From: Acidipila sp. EB88
GTDB taxonomy: Bacteria; Acidobacteriota; Terriglobia; Terriglobales; Acidobacteriaceae
DNA: 64,000 bases
Reading direction: 5' to 3'
NCBI RefSeq assembly: GCF_003858395.1
Contig: NZ_QWEV01000005.1
Location: 1,426,001-1,490,000, forward strand
A program made the position numbers and the translations under genes. Numbering within the stretch: position 1 is the first letter of the stretch; each line of letters opens with the position of its first letter. Below are positions 11,328 through 19,765 of the stretch, in pieces. A model generated the notes under the pieces. The model was not told the origin of the DNA. It saw only the letters and a program-made list of their open reading frames with translations, and did no database searches.

Positions 11328-12707
11328 TTAGGCAGGCCCCTGCTCGAAAACAATCTGTCCGCCGCAGAGGGTCCAGCGCACCCTGCCCTGCATGGCCCAG
11401 CCATCGAACGGGGAGTTCTTTGACTTACTCAGTGCTGCCCTGGCATTGAAGTGCCAGGTCGCTGCCGGGTCGAATACCACCACATCTGCCCGGGCGCCTG
11501 CCGCGAGCGTGCCGCGCCCCGCAAGCGCGAGGAGCTGCGCCGGAGCCCAGCTGAGCAGCGCGAGCACCTTTGCCAGCGGCATGCCGTGCTCCCCGTGCAG
11601 GATGCGCAGTGACAACCCCAGCGCGGTTTCGAGCCCAGTGATGCCGTTGGGGGCTTTCTCGAACTCCTGCTCCTTCTCAAAGGCAGCGTGCGGCGCATGG
11701 TCCGTGGCAATGCAGTCCACCGTGCCGTCGAGCAGCCCTTCCAGCATCGCCAGCCGGTCTGCTTCGGAACGCAGCGGCGGGTTCATCTTGGCGAAGGTGT
11801 TGTAGCCGGCCAGCGCGCTCTCGTTGAGCGCGAAGTGGTGCGGCATCACCTCGCAGGTCACGTGGAGGCCTTCCTGTTTCGCCCCGCGTACCAGCTCCAG
11901 TGCGTCCCGGGTCGAAATGTGCTGCACGTGCAGGTGTGGCGTGAAGCCTTCGCCCGCAAGCGATCGGCTCACCTGCCGCACCAGCGCGATATCCCGCTCC
12001 ACCAGGCTCCGCTCCGACTCCACCGACATGCCGCGCAGCCCCATGCGGAACGCCAGCGCACCCGCGTTCATCGAGGCTCCCCTGGTCATGCGGGTGTCCT
12101 CGGCATGCTGTGACACAGGCAGCCCGCAGCGTGCGGCCAGCTCCAGCGCATCGCGCATGATGCGGTCGCCCACGCCGGCCACGCCGATCGGTTTGCCGTC
12201 GTCAGTCACGCCGACCGCACCGGCTGCGCGCAGGGCAGCATAGTCGGTCAGTGTTTCGCCCATGCTGCCGACCGTCGCCGCCGCCATCGGCAGCACCGAG
12301 ATCGCCGCGCCACGCTCCGGCGCCTGCAGCCAGCTCGCCCATGCGGGCGTATCGATCACGGGCACAGTGTTGGGCATCGCGACCACCGTGGTGAAACCAC
12401 CTGCCGCCGCTGCCCGGGTGCCGCTCGCAATCGTTTCCTTCCAGGTCTGGCCCGGCTCGCGCAGGTGTACGTGGATGTCGATCAGCCCCGGCGCAACGAT
12501 CAGGCCCGCGCAGTCCAGCGTCGCCGCACCGTGCTCGGCAGCCGCTGCAGACAGCGTGCCTGGGTCTGCCACCGCGAGTACCTGGCCTGCGACCAGCAGC
12601 AGGTCCTGCGGCATATCTGTTGCAGTCGAAGGGTCCACGAGACGGCCGCCCTGAAGCAGCCATGCCTCGACGGGTGCGCCATTTGCTACCGAGGTAGCCT
12701 CGCTCAC
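11328..12707 (-). CDS. pyrC: Dihydroorotase
   Basis: The 459-residue type I dihydroorotase cyclises carbamoyl-aspartate in de novo UMP synthesis. It has the binuclear zinc site: DIHVHLREPG (HxH), the region AMPNTVPVIDTP, later QHAEDTR and HVQHIS histidines, and CIATDHAPHA with the catalytic Asp. Its start codon overlaps the stop of pyrB by four bases (ATGA), which suggests translational coupling. It is the last gene of pyrR-pyrB-pyrC and converges on the DUF1003 gene 38 bases away. Confidence 0.95.
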   Translation of the reverse strand: MSEATSVANGAPVEAWLLQGGRLVDPSTATDMPQDLLLVAGQVLAVADPGTLSAAAAEHGAATLDCAGLIVAPGLIDIHVHLREPGQTWKETIASGTRAAAAGGFTTVVAMPNTVPVIDTPAWASWLQAPERGAAISVLPMAAATVGSMGETLTDYAALRAAGAVGVTDDGKPIGVAGVGDRIMRDALELAARCGLPVSQHAEDTRMTRGASMNAGALAFRMGLRGMSVESERSLVERDIALVRQVSRSLAGEGFTPHLHVQHISTRDALELVRGAKQEGLHVTCEVMPHHFALNESALAGYNTFAKMNPPLRSEADRLAMLEGLLDGTVDCIATDHAPHAAFEKEQEFEKAPNGITGLETALGLSLRILHGEHGMPLAKVLALLSWAPAQLLALAGRGTLAAGARADVVVFDPAATWHFNARAALSKSKNSPFDGWAMQGRVRWTLCGGQIVFEQGPA

Positions 12708-13714
12708 TGGAGGCTCCCCGCGCCCAGCGCGCGCGCAACCAGCGCCATCCGCACCGCCAGGCCGTGTCGCACCTGCTCCTCGATCAGCGAGCGTGGGCCA
12801 TCGGCCGCGGCGTCAGCGATCTCGAGCCCACGAATCATCGGGCCAGGATGCATCAGCCACAGTGCAGGGTACTTCTCCATGCGGTCCTCGTTGAGCTGAA
12901 AGCCCGTTCGGTATGCTTCAAGGTCGATATGTAGCCCGGCAAGCCGCTCCGCCTGGATGCGCAGCATCATCACCACGTCGGACTGCGCCAGTGCGCGGTC
13001 CAGGTCACGCTCGATGGCGATGCCTTCGCCAAGCGAGGCCGCGATTTCCGGCAGAAGCTGCGCCGGCCCGCACAGCAGCACACGTGCACCCAGCCGCGGC
13101 AGCAGCAGTGCGTTGGAGCGCGCCACGCGGCTGTGCAGGATGTCGCCACAGATCGTGATCGTCACGCCTTCGAGGAGGTCTTCGGTAATGTCCGTGGTGC
13201 CGCCACGCAGAACGCGCAGCATGGTGCGCAGGTCCAGCAGCGCCTGCGAGGGGTGCTGGTGCATGCCGTCGCCTGCATTCAAAACCGGCAGGCCGGTGGC
13301 ACGCTCCAGCAGCCAGGGCGCACCGGAGAACGAGTTCCGGAGAATGATCGCCTCGGCACCCAAAGCGCGCAGCGTCAACCCGGTGTCCTTGAGCGACTCG
13401 CCCTTTTCAATGCTGGATGACTTGGAACTGATCAGGGTGGTGTCTGCACCCAGCGCCTTGGCCGCCAGCTCAAACGAGGTGCGGGTGCGCGTGCTGGACT
13501 CGTAAAACAACAACGCCACACGGCGCTTGGCGAGGCGAAACGCGCGCCGCAGTGGATCCTCCGATTCCAGTTCCGAGGCAAGCGCAAGAATCTCGCTGAT
13601 ATCCGCCAGCCCAAGATCCTCAATGCGCAGCAGCGAACCCGGCAGCGGGTCGTGCGCAAAGCCGCCCGGCATGCCCGCTCCGGCAAGCCCCGAACCTGCC
13701 ATCGTCCCGGTCAA
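12704..13714 (-). CDS. pyrB: Aspartate carbamoyltransferase catalytic chain
   Basis: The 336-residue product transfers the carbamoyl group to aspartate, the committed step of pyrimidine synthesis. The carbamoyl-phosphate loop YESSTRTRTSFE is present, followed by SKSSSIEKGESLKDT (80s loop with Ser and Lys), NAGDGMHQHPSQALLD, and HPGPMIRG near the C-terminus. A 25-residue N-terminal extension precedes the catalytic core. It begins three bases after pyrR ends and overlaps pyrC by four bases. No pyrI regulatory chain gene is present. Confidence 0.95.
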   Translation of the reverse strand: MTGTMAGSGLAGAGMPGGFAHDPLPGSLLRIEDLGLADISEILALASELESEDPLRRAFRLAKRRVALLFYESSTRTRTSFELAAKALGADTTLISSKSSSIEKGESLKDTGLTLRALGAEAIILRNSFSGAPWLLERATGLPVLNAGDGMHQHPSQALLDLRTMLRVLRGGTTDITEDLLEGVTITICGDILHSRVARSNALLLPRLGARVLLCGPAQLLPEIAASLGEGIAIERDLDRALAQSDVVMMLRIQAERLAGLHIDLEAYRTGFQLNEDRMEKYPALWLMHPGPMIRGLEIADAAADGPRSLIEEQVRHGLAVRMALVARALGAGSLQ

Positions 13715-13717
13715 CGG

Positions 13718-14320
13718 CTACGCCCCCGCCGGGGCGACGTCGTCCGGCACGCGCTCCACGATCAGCACCTGCTCCTCGCCGTCGATCTCGCGCAGCTTGA
13801 CCTCGATGATCTCCTGACGCGATGTCTGCACCACGCGGCCCACGAAACCGGCCTCGACCGGCAGCTCGCGGTGCCCGCGATCAATCAACACTAACAACTG
13901 CACGCGGTTGGGCCGCCCGTGATGAAACAGGGCATCGAGCGCCGCGCGCGTGGTGCGGCCGGTATAGAGCACGTCATCCACCAGGATGATGTTGCGTCCG
14001 GTAACGTCAAAGCCGATCTCGGCGGGGTGCACGACCGGGCGCACATCGTGGGTCGAAAGGTCGTCGCGATAAAACTCGATATCGAGCGCGCCCACATCCA
14101 CCGGCTGCTTCTCGATCTGCTCGATCAGCACGGCCAGACGCTTCGCCAGCGGCACACCGCGCCGCTTGATGCCGACCAGTCCGAGGTTGGCGCCTCCGTG
14201 GTTTCGCTCCACCACCTGGTGGGCCAGACGAACCAGCGTTCGTTCAATCTCGGAGGGCGAAAGGATGCGGCCTTTTTCGCGAAGCCTGGCGGGGGCGGTC
14301 TGCTGCACAGTGTCGGTCAT
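13718..14320 (-). CDS. pyrR: Bifunctional PyrR: pyr attenuation regulator / uracil phosphoribosyltransferase
   Basis: The 200-residue protein belongs to the PyrR family, which binds pyr mRNA leaders in a UMP-dependent way and has weak UPRTase activity. The PRPP loop is seen in IILVDDVLYTGRTTRAALDAL, and the fold starts with GRILSPSEIERTLVRLAHQV. The frame stays open upstream, but the ATG at 14320 gives the normal family length and N-terminus. It leads the pyrR-pyrB-pyrC operon. I could not find a convincing PyrR anti-antiterminator sequence in its 112-base leader, so regulation of this operon by attenuation is an open question. Confidence 0.92.
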   Translation of the reverse strand: MTDTVQQTAPARLREKGRILSPSEIERTLVRLAHQVVERNHGGANLGLVGIKRRGVPLAKRLAVLIEQIEKQPVDVGALDIEFYRDDLSTHDVRPVVHPAEIGFDVTGRNIILVDDVLYTGRTTRAALDALFHHGRPNRVQLLVLIDRGHRELPVEAGFVGRVVQTSRQEIIEVKLREIDGEEQVLIVERVPDDVAPAGA

Positions 14321-14383
14321 AAGTGGGGTCCGTCGGCTTTCTTTGCGAGCGTGGCACCAGAATAGCAGCGCTCCGGAACGATC

Positions 14384-14410
14384 CTGAAGCCCCGGTGCAC
14401 GGGGCTTCAG
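14384..14410 (-). repeat. Perfect GC-rich hairpin between zinc-ribbon gene and pyrR
   Basis: CTGAAGCCCC and GGGGCTTCAG form a perfect 10-bp stem around a seven-base loop. It lies 22 bases after the stop of the upstream gene and 63 bases before pyrR. There is no T-run on either side, so it may be a REP-like element, an mRNA stabiliser, or part of a pyr leader rather than a simple terminator. Confidence 0.6.
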
Positions 14411-14432
14411 CCCGCCCGCGGCTAGTTCGCGG

Positions 14433-15110
14433 CTAGCCTGCGACCTTGCGCCCAGAGCCGAAACGCACCCACAGGCGGCCGCCCAGCCACGCAAAGAACA
14501 GGATCGAGGCCAGCGAAGTGGCAGCGCCCACCAGCAGCACCGCACCCTGCCCTTCCGCCGAAAGCCAGAAGTGCCGCATCTCCGGCAACTGCGCAAACGT
14601 ATCGGGGTACATCGCCACCATCTGGTCCAGGCGGCTCTGCATCTCGGTGCGCACCTGTGCGTCGAGCGATGGCCCCTGGTGCAGCACAAAGCGTGCGCTC
14701 AGCAGCCCCAGGGCCTGGATCGCCATGGTAATCAGCGCGGCAAACAATCCGAGCACCAGGCCGATCCGGCCGCCCAGCTGCGGCGTCAGCGCGGGCGCCT
14801 TGGGCACTCGGCGACGGTAGCGGCGCAGCGTCCACATTGCGCCCAGCACTACCCAGGCCATGTCCACCAATGGAATCGCCACGAAGGAAAGCAGCAGCCC
14901 TGCGGGTACAGCGTAGATGGCAGCCGACTGCACCGCGGCAGGCCAGGCGATATCGCCCGTCAGGCGTGCCGGTGCATCGCCGCCCGGCGTCTCAGTTTCG
15001 GCTTCGCGCGACTCCGGCCCGGGAACCCGGAGCTGCGGCGCTCCACATTCCGGGCAGAACGCCGCGTGTTCCGGTACAGCGTTGCGGCAGTTGTGGCACA
15101 GGCGCATCAT
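14433..15110 (-). CDS. Zinc-ribbon membrane protein
   Basis: The 225-residue protein begins with a short zinc ribbon, two CxxC pairs (CHNC and CPEC) within the first 25 residues, followed by a Pro/Glu-rich spacer and then three hydrophobic segments (about residues 55-85, 110-135 and 185-210). It is likely an inner-membrane protein with a cytoplasmic metal-binding N-terminus. The ATG at 15110 is preferred because GGAAG lies seven bases upstream; the open frame extends about 29 codons further. Function is unknown. Confidence 0.7.
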   Translation of the reverse strand: MMRLCHNCRNAVPEHAAFCPECGAPQLRVPGPESREAETETPGGDAPARLTGDIAWPAAVQSAAIYAVPAGLLLSFVAIPLVDMAWVVLGAMWTLRRYRRRVPKAPALTPQLGGRIGLVLGLFAALITMAIQALGLLSARFVLHQGPSLDAQVRTEMQSRLDQMVAMYPDTFAQLPEMRHFWLSAEGQGAVLLVGAATSLASILFFAWLGGRLWVRFGSGRKVAG

Positions 15111-15230
15111 GCAGGTGCTTCCAGTCTGACACATGGCTCCCGCATCAGGGCTGCGGAGACCGCGCGCGCCGCCCATCCACATGTGGCGCATCGCCATCAG
15201 ACGCAGGTCCGGAGCCAGGTCCAGAGCCGT

Positions 15231-15902
15231 CTATTCCTCGGCATCCCGGTTGCTTGAGCTGTCCCGACTGAGCATGTGATCGGAACTGGAGCTATCCGTG
15301 GGAAGCGACAGCGCGACCAGCGCGAAGTGGGTACCCTCGCCACCGGCATGTCGAAACGCCACGATATGCTGCCGGCGCTCCGAGCCTGCTTTCAGCTCAA
15401 GATCGCTGTCACTGCTCACATGCGTGTGCTCCGACTCGTTCTTGTCGCTGCAGGTGAGCCCTGCCGAAGTGCGGTGCACCTTGCCGACCGCGACTTTGCC
15501 CTGGCACACCAGCACATCTCCATACTGGCTCAGCGATTTGGTGTAGAAGTCCTGCACTTTGGACTGTGCATCGCTCGACTGGTAGTTCGCTGTCTGCACA
15601 CGCATCTGCCAGGGACCGAAGCCCAGTCGCACATCAACGGACTTGTGGTTCTCGTCGGGGTCGTCTTCGGGCATGGCGCCGGGATAAATTGGCAGCCCCA
15701 CGTCCACCGTGCCACGCGAATTGTCCTTGTGGACCTCGACGCCGCCAAAAGGCACATGGATGGACACGTCCTTTTCCTTGCCATCGTTATCCTTGTTCAC
15801 GCGGACAGAGCAGCCCGCAAACACCAGAAGCCCTGCCACCGCCAGTGCTGCCGCGACCGGCTTCTGCACCCCTGCCATCGTGCCATGCGTCGATCGTTTC
15901 AT
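15231..15902 (-). CDS. Putative lipoprotein of unknown function
   Basis: The 223-residue product has a type II signal sequence with lipobox LVFAGC (Cys near residue 31), so it is probably anchored in the envelope. The mature part starts with a charged stretch (VNKDNDGKEKD), then GVEVHKDNSRGTVDVGLPIYPGAM, and later LVCQGKVAVGKVHRTSAGLTC. The start at 15902 gives a basic n-region (MKRSTHG); the frame upstream lacks coding character. It has no clear family assignment beyond acidobacterial-looking exported proteins of this type. Confidence 0.7.
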   Translation of the reverse strand: MKRSTHGTMAGVQKPVAAALAVAGLLVFAGCSVRVNKDNDGKEKDVSIHVPFGGVEVHKDNSRGTVDVGLPIYPGAMPEDDPDENHKSVDVRLGFGPWQMRVQTANYQSSDAQSKVQDFYTKSLSQYGDVLVCQGKVAVGKVHRTSAGLTCSDKNESEHTHVSSDSDLELKAGSERRQHIVAFRHAGGEGTHFALVALSLPTDSSSSDHMLSRDSSSNRDAEE

Positions 15903-16423
15903 CCGTCCATCCTCTCTGTTCCCCGGCGCCGCTGGTTCCGCAGGGATATCCCGACCACAGCCCCGCCGCGGCGCAACACAGCGAACGCGGATAGTCGGTG
16001 CAATGAGATACGCAACAAGATACGCGCCGCAGCAGGCTTTCGTTCCCTGGATTTGCAGCGCACTGCGAGGAGCAGGACGGGCGTGCTTCGGGGACGCCCT
16101 ATGCTGTTTTCCGGCGCTGCTCTTCTGCTTTCTCTGCTGCCGCTCGGTAAACCAGCAGGCCCGGATCGAGCGAACCGGGAGGTGCACTAGAGGTGGACTC
16201 TCCGGACAGTGCGAGCGCCGAGGGCCACGTGCAGAGGCCTCGCGAGGGCCGCGCCGCCCGTCGCACGCCAGCGCCAGGGCCGCCCGACACACAGCGGCGA
16301 CCGTTGGGTAACCAGCACGCAAGTGACTGGTTCTAAAAAGAAAACCCGGCGTTTCGCCTGGCAGCGCCGCTATACTGCCCGTGTTGCGGTCCCTTTTAGC
16401 TCCGGCGCCCGCAACATGTGCCT
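15903..16423. other. Intergenic region, divergent promoters
   Basis: About 520 bases separate the minus-strand lipoprotein gene from the plus-strand MerR gene. The open frames inside are GC-frame artefacts. A TATACT hexamer at 16371-16376 on the plus strand could be a -10 box for the MerR gene, but no good -35 is seen. Nothing else is recognised. Confidence 0.4.
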
Positions 16424-17008
16424 ATGGCAAAGCGTGGCGGCGGTCCTGATCACCACACGGCCCACGCCTCTCGCTCGCCGGGAGGCTCTGCCCTCCCTGT
16501 TGCCGCCCCCGATATTCCGGACAAGCTGTACTTTCGCATCGGCGAGGTTGCCGAGTTATGCCGCGTGCCCACCTACGTCCTGCGTTTCTGGCAGACGGAG
16601 TTTGCGCAGCTGCGCCCCGGCAAAAGCGGCACCGGCCAGCGCCTGTACCGTCGGCGCGACGTGGAGATGGCGCTGCGTATCAAGCATCTGCTGCATGAAG
16701 CGGGCTACACCATCGCGGGCGCCAAGACTGTATTGGCCGATGAAGCAGCCATACCGGCGCGGCTGCGCCTGCAGCCGGAGCTGCCACTTGCCCCGCTTCC
16801 CGAGCTCGCGCCCGAACCCGCACCCGCACCCGCGGAAACTACGGAACACAGCGCCCGTGCTCGCCTTCGCGACGTGCGTGCTGGATTGCAGGAGCTGCTC
16901 CATCTGCTGGACGGCCCCCCACAGGCGCAGCAGCCCGACGCGGCACCGGGGACGGCGGAACTGCCGGCTGCGGTGCCCCCTCTGGGCGCCGACGCCGATC
17001 CCTCCTGA
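16424..17008 (+). CDS. MerR-family transcriptional regulator
   Basis: The 194-residue protein has a MerR-type winged helix at about residues 36-105: YFRIGEVAELCRVPTYVLRFW, then GQRLYRRRDVEMALRIKHLL. A flexible N-terminal extension precedes it, and an E/P/A-rich tail follows. The tail lacks the metal-binding cysteines of classic MerR, so no ligand can be named. It belongs to the short MerR group that often sits near ihfA/pheT in other bacteria, which is not the case here. The start (ATG 16424 or GTG 16418) is uncertain because no clear Shine-Dalgarno is seen. The RNase HI gene follows after 31 bases. Confidence 0.82.
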   Translation: MAKRGGGPDHHTAHASRSPGGSALPVAAPDIPDKLYFRIGEVAELCRVPTYVLRFWQTEFAQLRPGKSGTGQRLYRRRDVEMALRIKHLLHEAGYTIAGAKTVLADEAAIPARLRLQPELPLAPLPELAPEPAPAPAETTEHSARARLRDVRAGLQELLHLLDGPPQAQQPDAAPGTAELPAAVPPLGADADPS

Positions 17009-17039
17009 TCACTGCCGGACGCCCGGTACACTGGTCTCC

Positions 17040-17732
17040 ATGGCAGATGGTGCAATCGAGGGCCGGGTAACGGCCTTTTGTGATGGTGGTTCCCGCGGCA
17101 ATCCAGGGCCCGCGGGGTTTGGCGTGTTCATTCAGGCAGAGAACGGTTCGGCGCTGGCCGAGCTCAGTGACTTTATCGGTATCCGCACCAATAACGTGGC
17201 CGAGTACTCCGGCCTGCTTGCCGCGCTTGACTGGGCGGTGACCCACGGCGCGCGTGAATTGCGCGTCGTTTCCGACTCCGAGCTGATGGTCAAGCAGATG
17301 AAGGGCCAGTACAGCGTCAAGAGCCCTGACCTCAAACCGCTCTACGAAGAAGCAAAGCGTCGCGTGGCCAAGCTGGGCCGCTTTGAGATGCAGCACGTGC
17401 TGCGCGGCAAAAACAAGGAAGCCGACCGGCTCGCCAACGAAGCTATGGACCGGGGCACCGGCAAGGGCCCGGCGGGACGTCCTTCCGCAGGTTCGGCGGC
17501 GGCGACGAAGTCACCGGCAGCGGCGCCTAAGACGCCCGTGGCAGGTCCCCAGAAATCCGCTGCAGGCACACCCGCTACGACACCGGCGTCCAGGGTTCAG
17601 GGCACGTTGCCGCTCCCGCCGCACGAGCCGCTCAAGGAGGTCACCGGCTTCGTCAAGAACGGGGTGGTGCACCTGGTGGAAGGAACCCTGCCGGAAGGCA
17701 CCTTCGTCCGCATCCTGCCCGCGCGGCGCTAA
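17040..17732 (+). CDS. RNase HI-family protein with a C-terminal LPEG module
   Basis: The first 135 of 230 residues form an RNase H fold that cleaves RNA in RNA/DNA hybrids. All four acidic catalytic residues are visible: D15 in CDGGSRGNPG, E55 in NNVAEYSG, D79 in VSDSELM and D129 in NKEADRLAN. A 70-residue Ala/Pro/Lys linker follows. The last 27 residues (VTGFVKNGVVHLVEG, LPEGTFVRI) resemble the short beta-strand motif of AF2212/DUF104-type antitoxin-like proteins. The extension is unusual for RNase HI. The ATG at 17040 is in frame with a much longer non-coding extension. Confidence 0.88.
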   Translation: MADGAIEGRVTAFCDGGSRGNPGPAGFGVFIQAENGSALAELSDFIGIRTNNVAEYSGLLAALDWAVTHGARELRVVSDSELMVKQMKGQYSVKSPDLKPLYEEAKRRVAKLGRFEMQHVLRGKNKEADRLANEAMDRGTGKGPAGRPSAGSAAATKSPAAAPKTPVAGPQKSAAGTPATTPASRVQGTLPLPPHEPLKEVTGFVKNGVVHLVEGTLPEGTFVRILPARR

Positions 17733-17739
17733 CGGAAAC

Positions 17740-17759
17740 GGGCTCGCGCCTGCGAGCCC
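17740..17759 (+). terminator. Rho-independent terminator after RNase HI gene
   Basis: GGGCTCGC and GCGAGCCC form an 8-bp stem with a GCCT loop, eight bases after the stop, followed by the pyrimidine-rich tail TGTCTTCTCTCCTTTT. Confidence 0.65.
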
Positions 17760-17817
17760 TGTCTTCTCTCCTTTTGGATGCTCAGCACTCCAAAACAGCC
17801 AAGCCGCGTTTCGCGCG

Positions 17818-18327
17818 CTAGCTCGCAGGCTCCGCCAGCCCGGCCTTTACAAACTCGCTGACCTGCCGCCCATCCACTCGCAGCTGCAGCTCCTTGACGC
17901 GATCGTTTACGGCCTTCATCGCCGGACCCATTGCCTTGGCGTTCATCAACATGCCGCCCGCTGCGAGCTCGGCCAGGACCCCGGCGATCAGTGGTTTCAG
18001 CTCGGCCTCGCCTACTGCCTGCGGCAGGTACGCCTCGATCATGGTGATCTCTGCGGCTTCCTTCTCGGCAAGCTCCGGGCGTCCACCCTTGGTGAACTGC
18101 TCGATCGACTCGCGCCGCTGCTTGATCAGCGTCGTCAGCGTCGCCTGCGCTTCGGCTTCCGTAAGCGGTTCGCGCTTATCGATCTCGCGATTTTTCAGCG
18201 CTGCCTTGACCATGCGCAGCGTCTCCAGCAGCACGCTGTTGCGTGCCTTCATTGCCCCCACAACGTCGGTGTCAATGCGCTTCACCAGCTCGGCTCGTAC
18301 CGGTACTTCCCCTACGCTCTCGGTCAT
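17818..18327 (-). CDS. GatB/YqeY domain-containing protein
   Basis: The 169-residue protein matches the YqeY family, related to the tRNA-binding tail of the amidotransferase GatB. Features are an N-terminal helical part (VVGAMKARNSVLLETLRMVKAALKNREID), then EAQATLTTLIKQRRESIEQF, and the conserved IEAYLPQAVGEAEL turn. The C-terminal part shows the usual GAVMGPAMK-like element (AKAMGPAMKAV). The start MTESVGE at 18327 has a GGGAG box at proper distance. It may act on misacylated tRNA but no member has a firmly known role. Confidence 0.9.
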   Translation of the reverse strand: MTESVGEVPVRAELVKRIDTDVVGAMKARNSVLLETLRMVKAALKNREIDKREPLTEAEAQATLTTLIKQRRESIEQFTKGGRPELAEKEAAEITMIEAYLPQAVGEAELKPLIAGVLAELAAGGMLMNAKAMGPAMKAVNDRVKELQLRVDGRQVSEFVKAGLAEPAS

Positions 18328-18578
18328 CTTCGTGGCTCCCTTGTTGCTGGATTTCTTTCTGCGCAAGCAGGATCGTTATGAAACCGAATACACCCTCGGC
18401 GACTTTGTGTCGCTCCCGCTGTTTCCCGGCAGGCGGCAACATCACAGGCGCTCAGGTGGTCCAACATCCTGCATCTGCGTCCGCACCTCCATTGTAGGTG
18501 GCGGCCCTGTGAGCTCATTTCGCCGGCACATGCCATCTCAACTGGCAATTGATTCCACATTGAAAGGTTTGCGCCTCC

Positions 18579-19754
18579 ATGTCGCTGCAAAAGACCCGTT
18601 CTTTCATCCCTGGCGCCAGCACCCTGCTGCCGAGTGCACGCGCCGCCATGGCTCTGTCTGATGTGCAGCCCGGTACCGCGGAGTGCAGGGCGCTGGTTTC
18701 GCGCGTGCTCAGCGGGCTCAAACAGTTGCTCGCTACCGGGCAGGACGTGCTGCTGCTCAACTGCTGCGGCACCGGCGCCATGGAAGCGGCCATCAGCAAC
18801 ATCTCCTCGCCCGGCGACCGGGTGCTGGTGCTCTCGGCCGGCCGCTACGCCGAGCGCTGGGCTGCGCTCGCACGTACGTACGGGTGCGATGTGGACGTGG
18901 TCACCGCGGCACCCGGTGAAACATTCGCAATCGACGCCGTGAAGCAGGCGCTGCGCATCGAGCACCGCGCCGTGCTGATGCAGGCAACGGAAACCTCCAC
19001 CGGCGTCGCACACCCGGTCCAGGCAGTGGCCGCGCTGCTGCGCGCGCAGCGCTCCAGCGCGCTCCTTGTAGTGGACGCCATCGGCAGCATGCTCGACGTC
19101 CACGCCGTCGATCGCGACGTAGACCTGCTGATCGGCGCGAGCGAGGGCGCACTGATGCTACCTGCGGGGCTGTCGTTTGTCTCGGCCAGCGAGCGCGCAT
19201 GGGACGCAATGGATATCTCGCTTAACCCGCGCTTTTACTTTGACCTGCGCAAGGCGCGGCGGCACGCACGCGCAGGCGAGTTGCCGTACACGCCCGATAC
19301 TTCGCTGCTGGCCGCGCTCGGCGCGGTGCTCGACTTTGTCGCTGCACTTGGCCACGGCGACCACTTGGCTGGTCTCGCGGCATGGCAACACTGCGCGGAA
19401 ACCAGCGCCCTGATGATGCGCGCCGCTGCGCAGGCCATGGGTCTCGCGTTGTTCGCGCTCGAGTCGCCCTCCACGGCCGTGACGACCGTGCGCGCGCCCG
19501 ATGGCTTCGACGCCGGCGTGCTGGTGGATGCGCTCGCCAGCCGCTTTGGCATCGACGTCGGCAATGGCGAGGCCGCGCTCAAGGGCAAGCTGTTTTCCAT
19601 CGCCCATGCCGGCCATCTCGATCCACTCGATACACTCGCGCTGATCGCGGCACTGGAGCAGGTCGTGGCCGTGGAAATACAGCCGCCGGGCTTCGCTCTC
19701 GGGCAGGCTCTCGCCGCGGCGCAGCAGGTGTATGCGTCGCGCCTCGTCGTGTAG
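18579..19754 (+). CDS. Class V aminotransferase fold protein lacking the PLP lysine
   Basis: The 391-residue protein aligns by motif to alanine-glyoxylate/serine-glyoxylate aminotransferases: an N-terminal PGASTLLPS, LLLNCCGTGAMEAAISNI, MQATETSTGVAHP (substrate loop) and VVDAIGSM with the cofactor Asp. At the cofactor site, where the family has SQK followed by a PPG loop, this protein reads S188-E189-G190 and then ALMLPAG. Thus the Schiff-base lysine is Gly. The family's substrate-binding Arg in the FRIGHxG motif is also changed (FSIAHAG, S340). The frame is intact and uninterrupted, so it is either a pseudoenzyme or works without covalent PLP. Confidence 0.85.
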   Translation: MSLQKTRSFIPGASTLLPSARAAMALSDVQPGTAECRALVSRVLSGLKQLLATGQDVLLLNCCGTGAMEAAISNISSPGDRVLVLSAGRYAERWAALARTYGCDVDVVTAAPGETFAIDAVKQALRIEHRAVLMQATETSTGVAHPVQAVAALLRAQRSSALLVVDAIGSMLDVHAVDRDVDLLIGASEGALMLPAGLSFVSASERAWDAMDISLNPRFYFDLRKARRHARAGELPYTPDTSLLAALGAVLDFVAALGHGDHLAGLAAWQHCAETSALMMRAAAQAMGLALFALESPSTAVTTVRAPDGFDAGVLVDALASRFGIDVGNGEAALKGKLFSIAHAGHLDPLDTLALIAALEQVVAVEIQPPGFALGQALAAAQQVYASRLVV

Positions 19755-19765
19755 CAGCCTGCTGG

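Noticed and set aside
16209-17039. In-frame extension upstream of RNase HI
   Set aside because: It runs through the MerR gene in a different frame and lacks family character; the ATG at 17040 gives the normal N-terminus.
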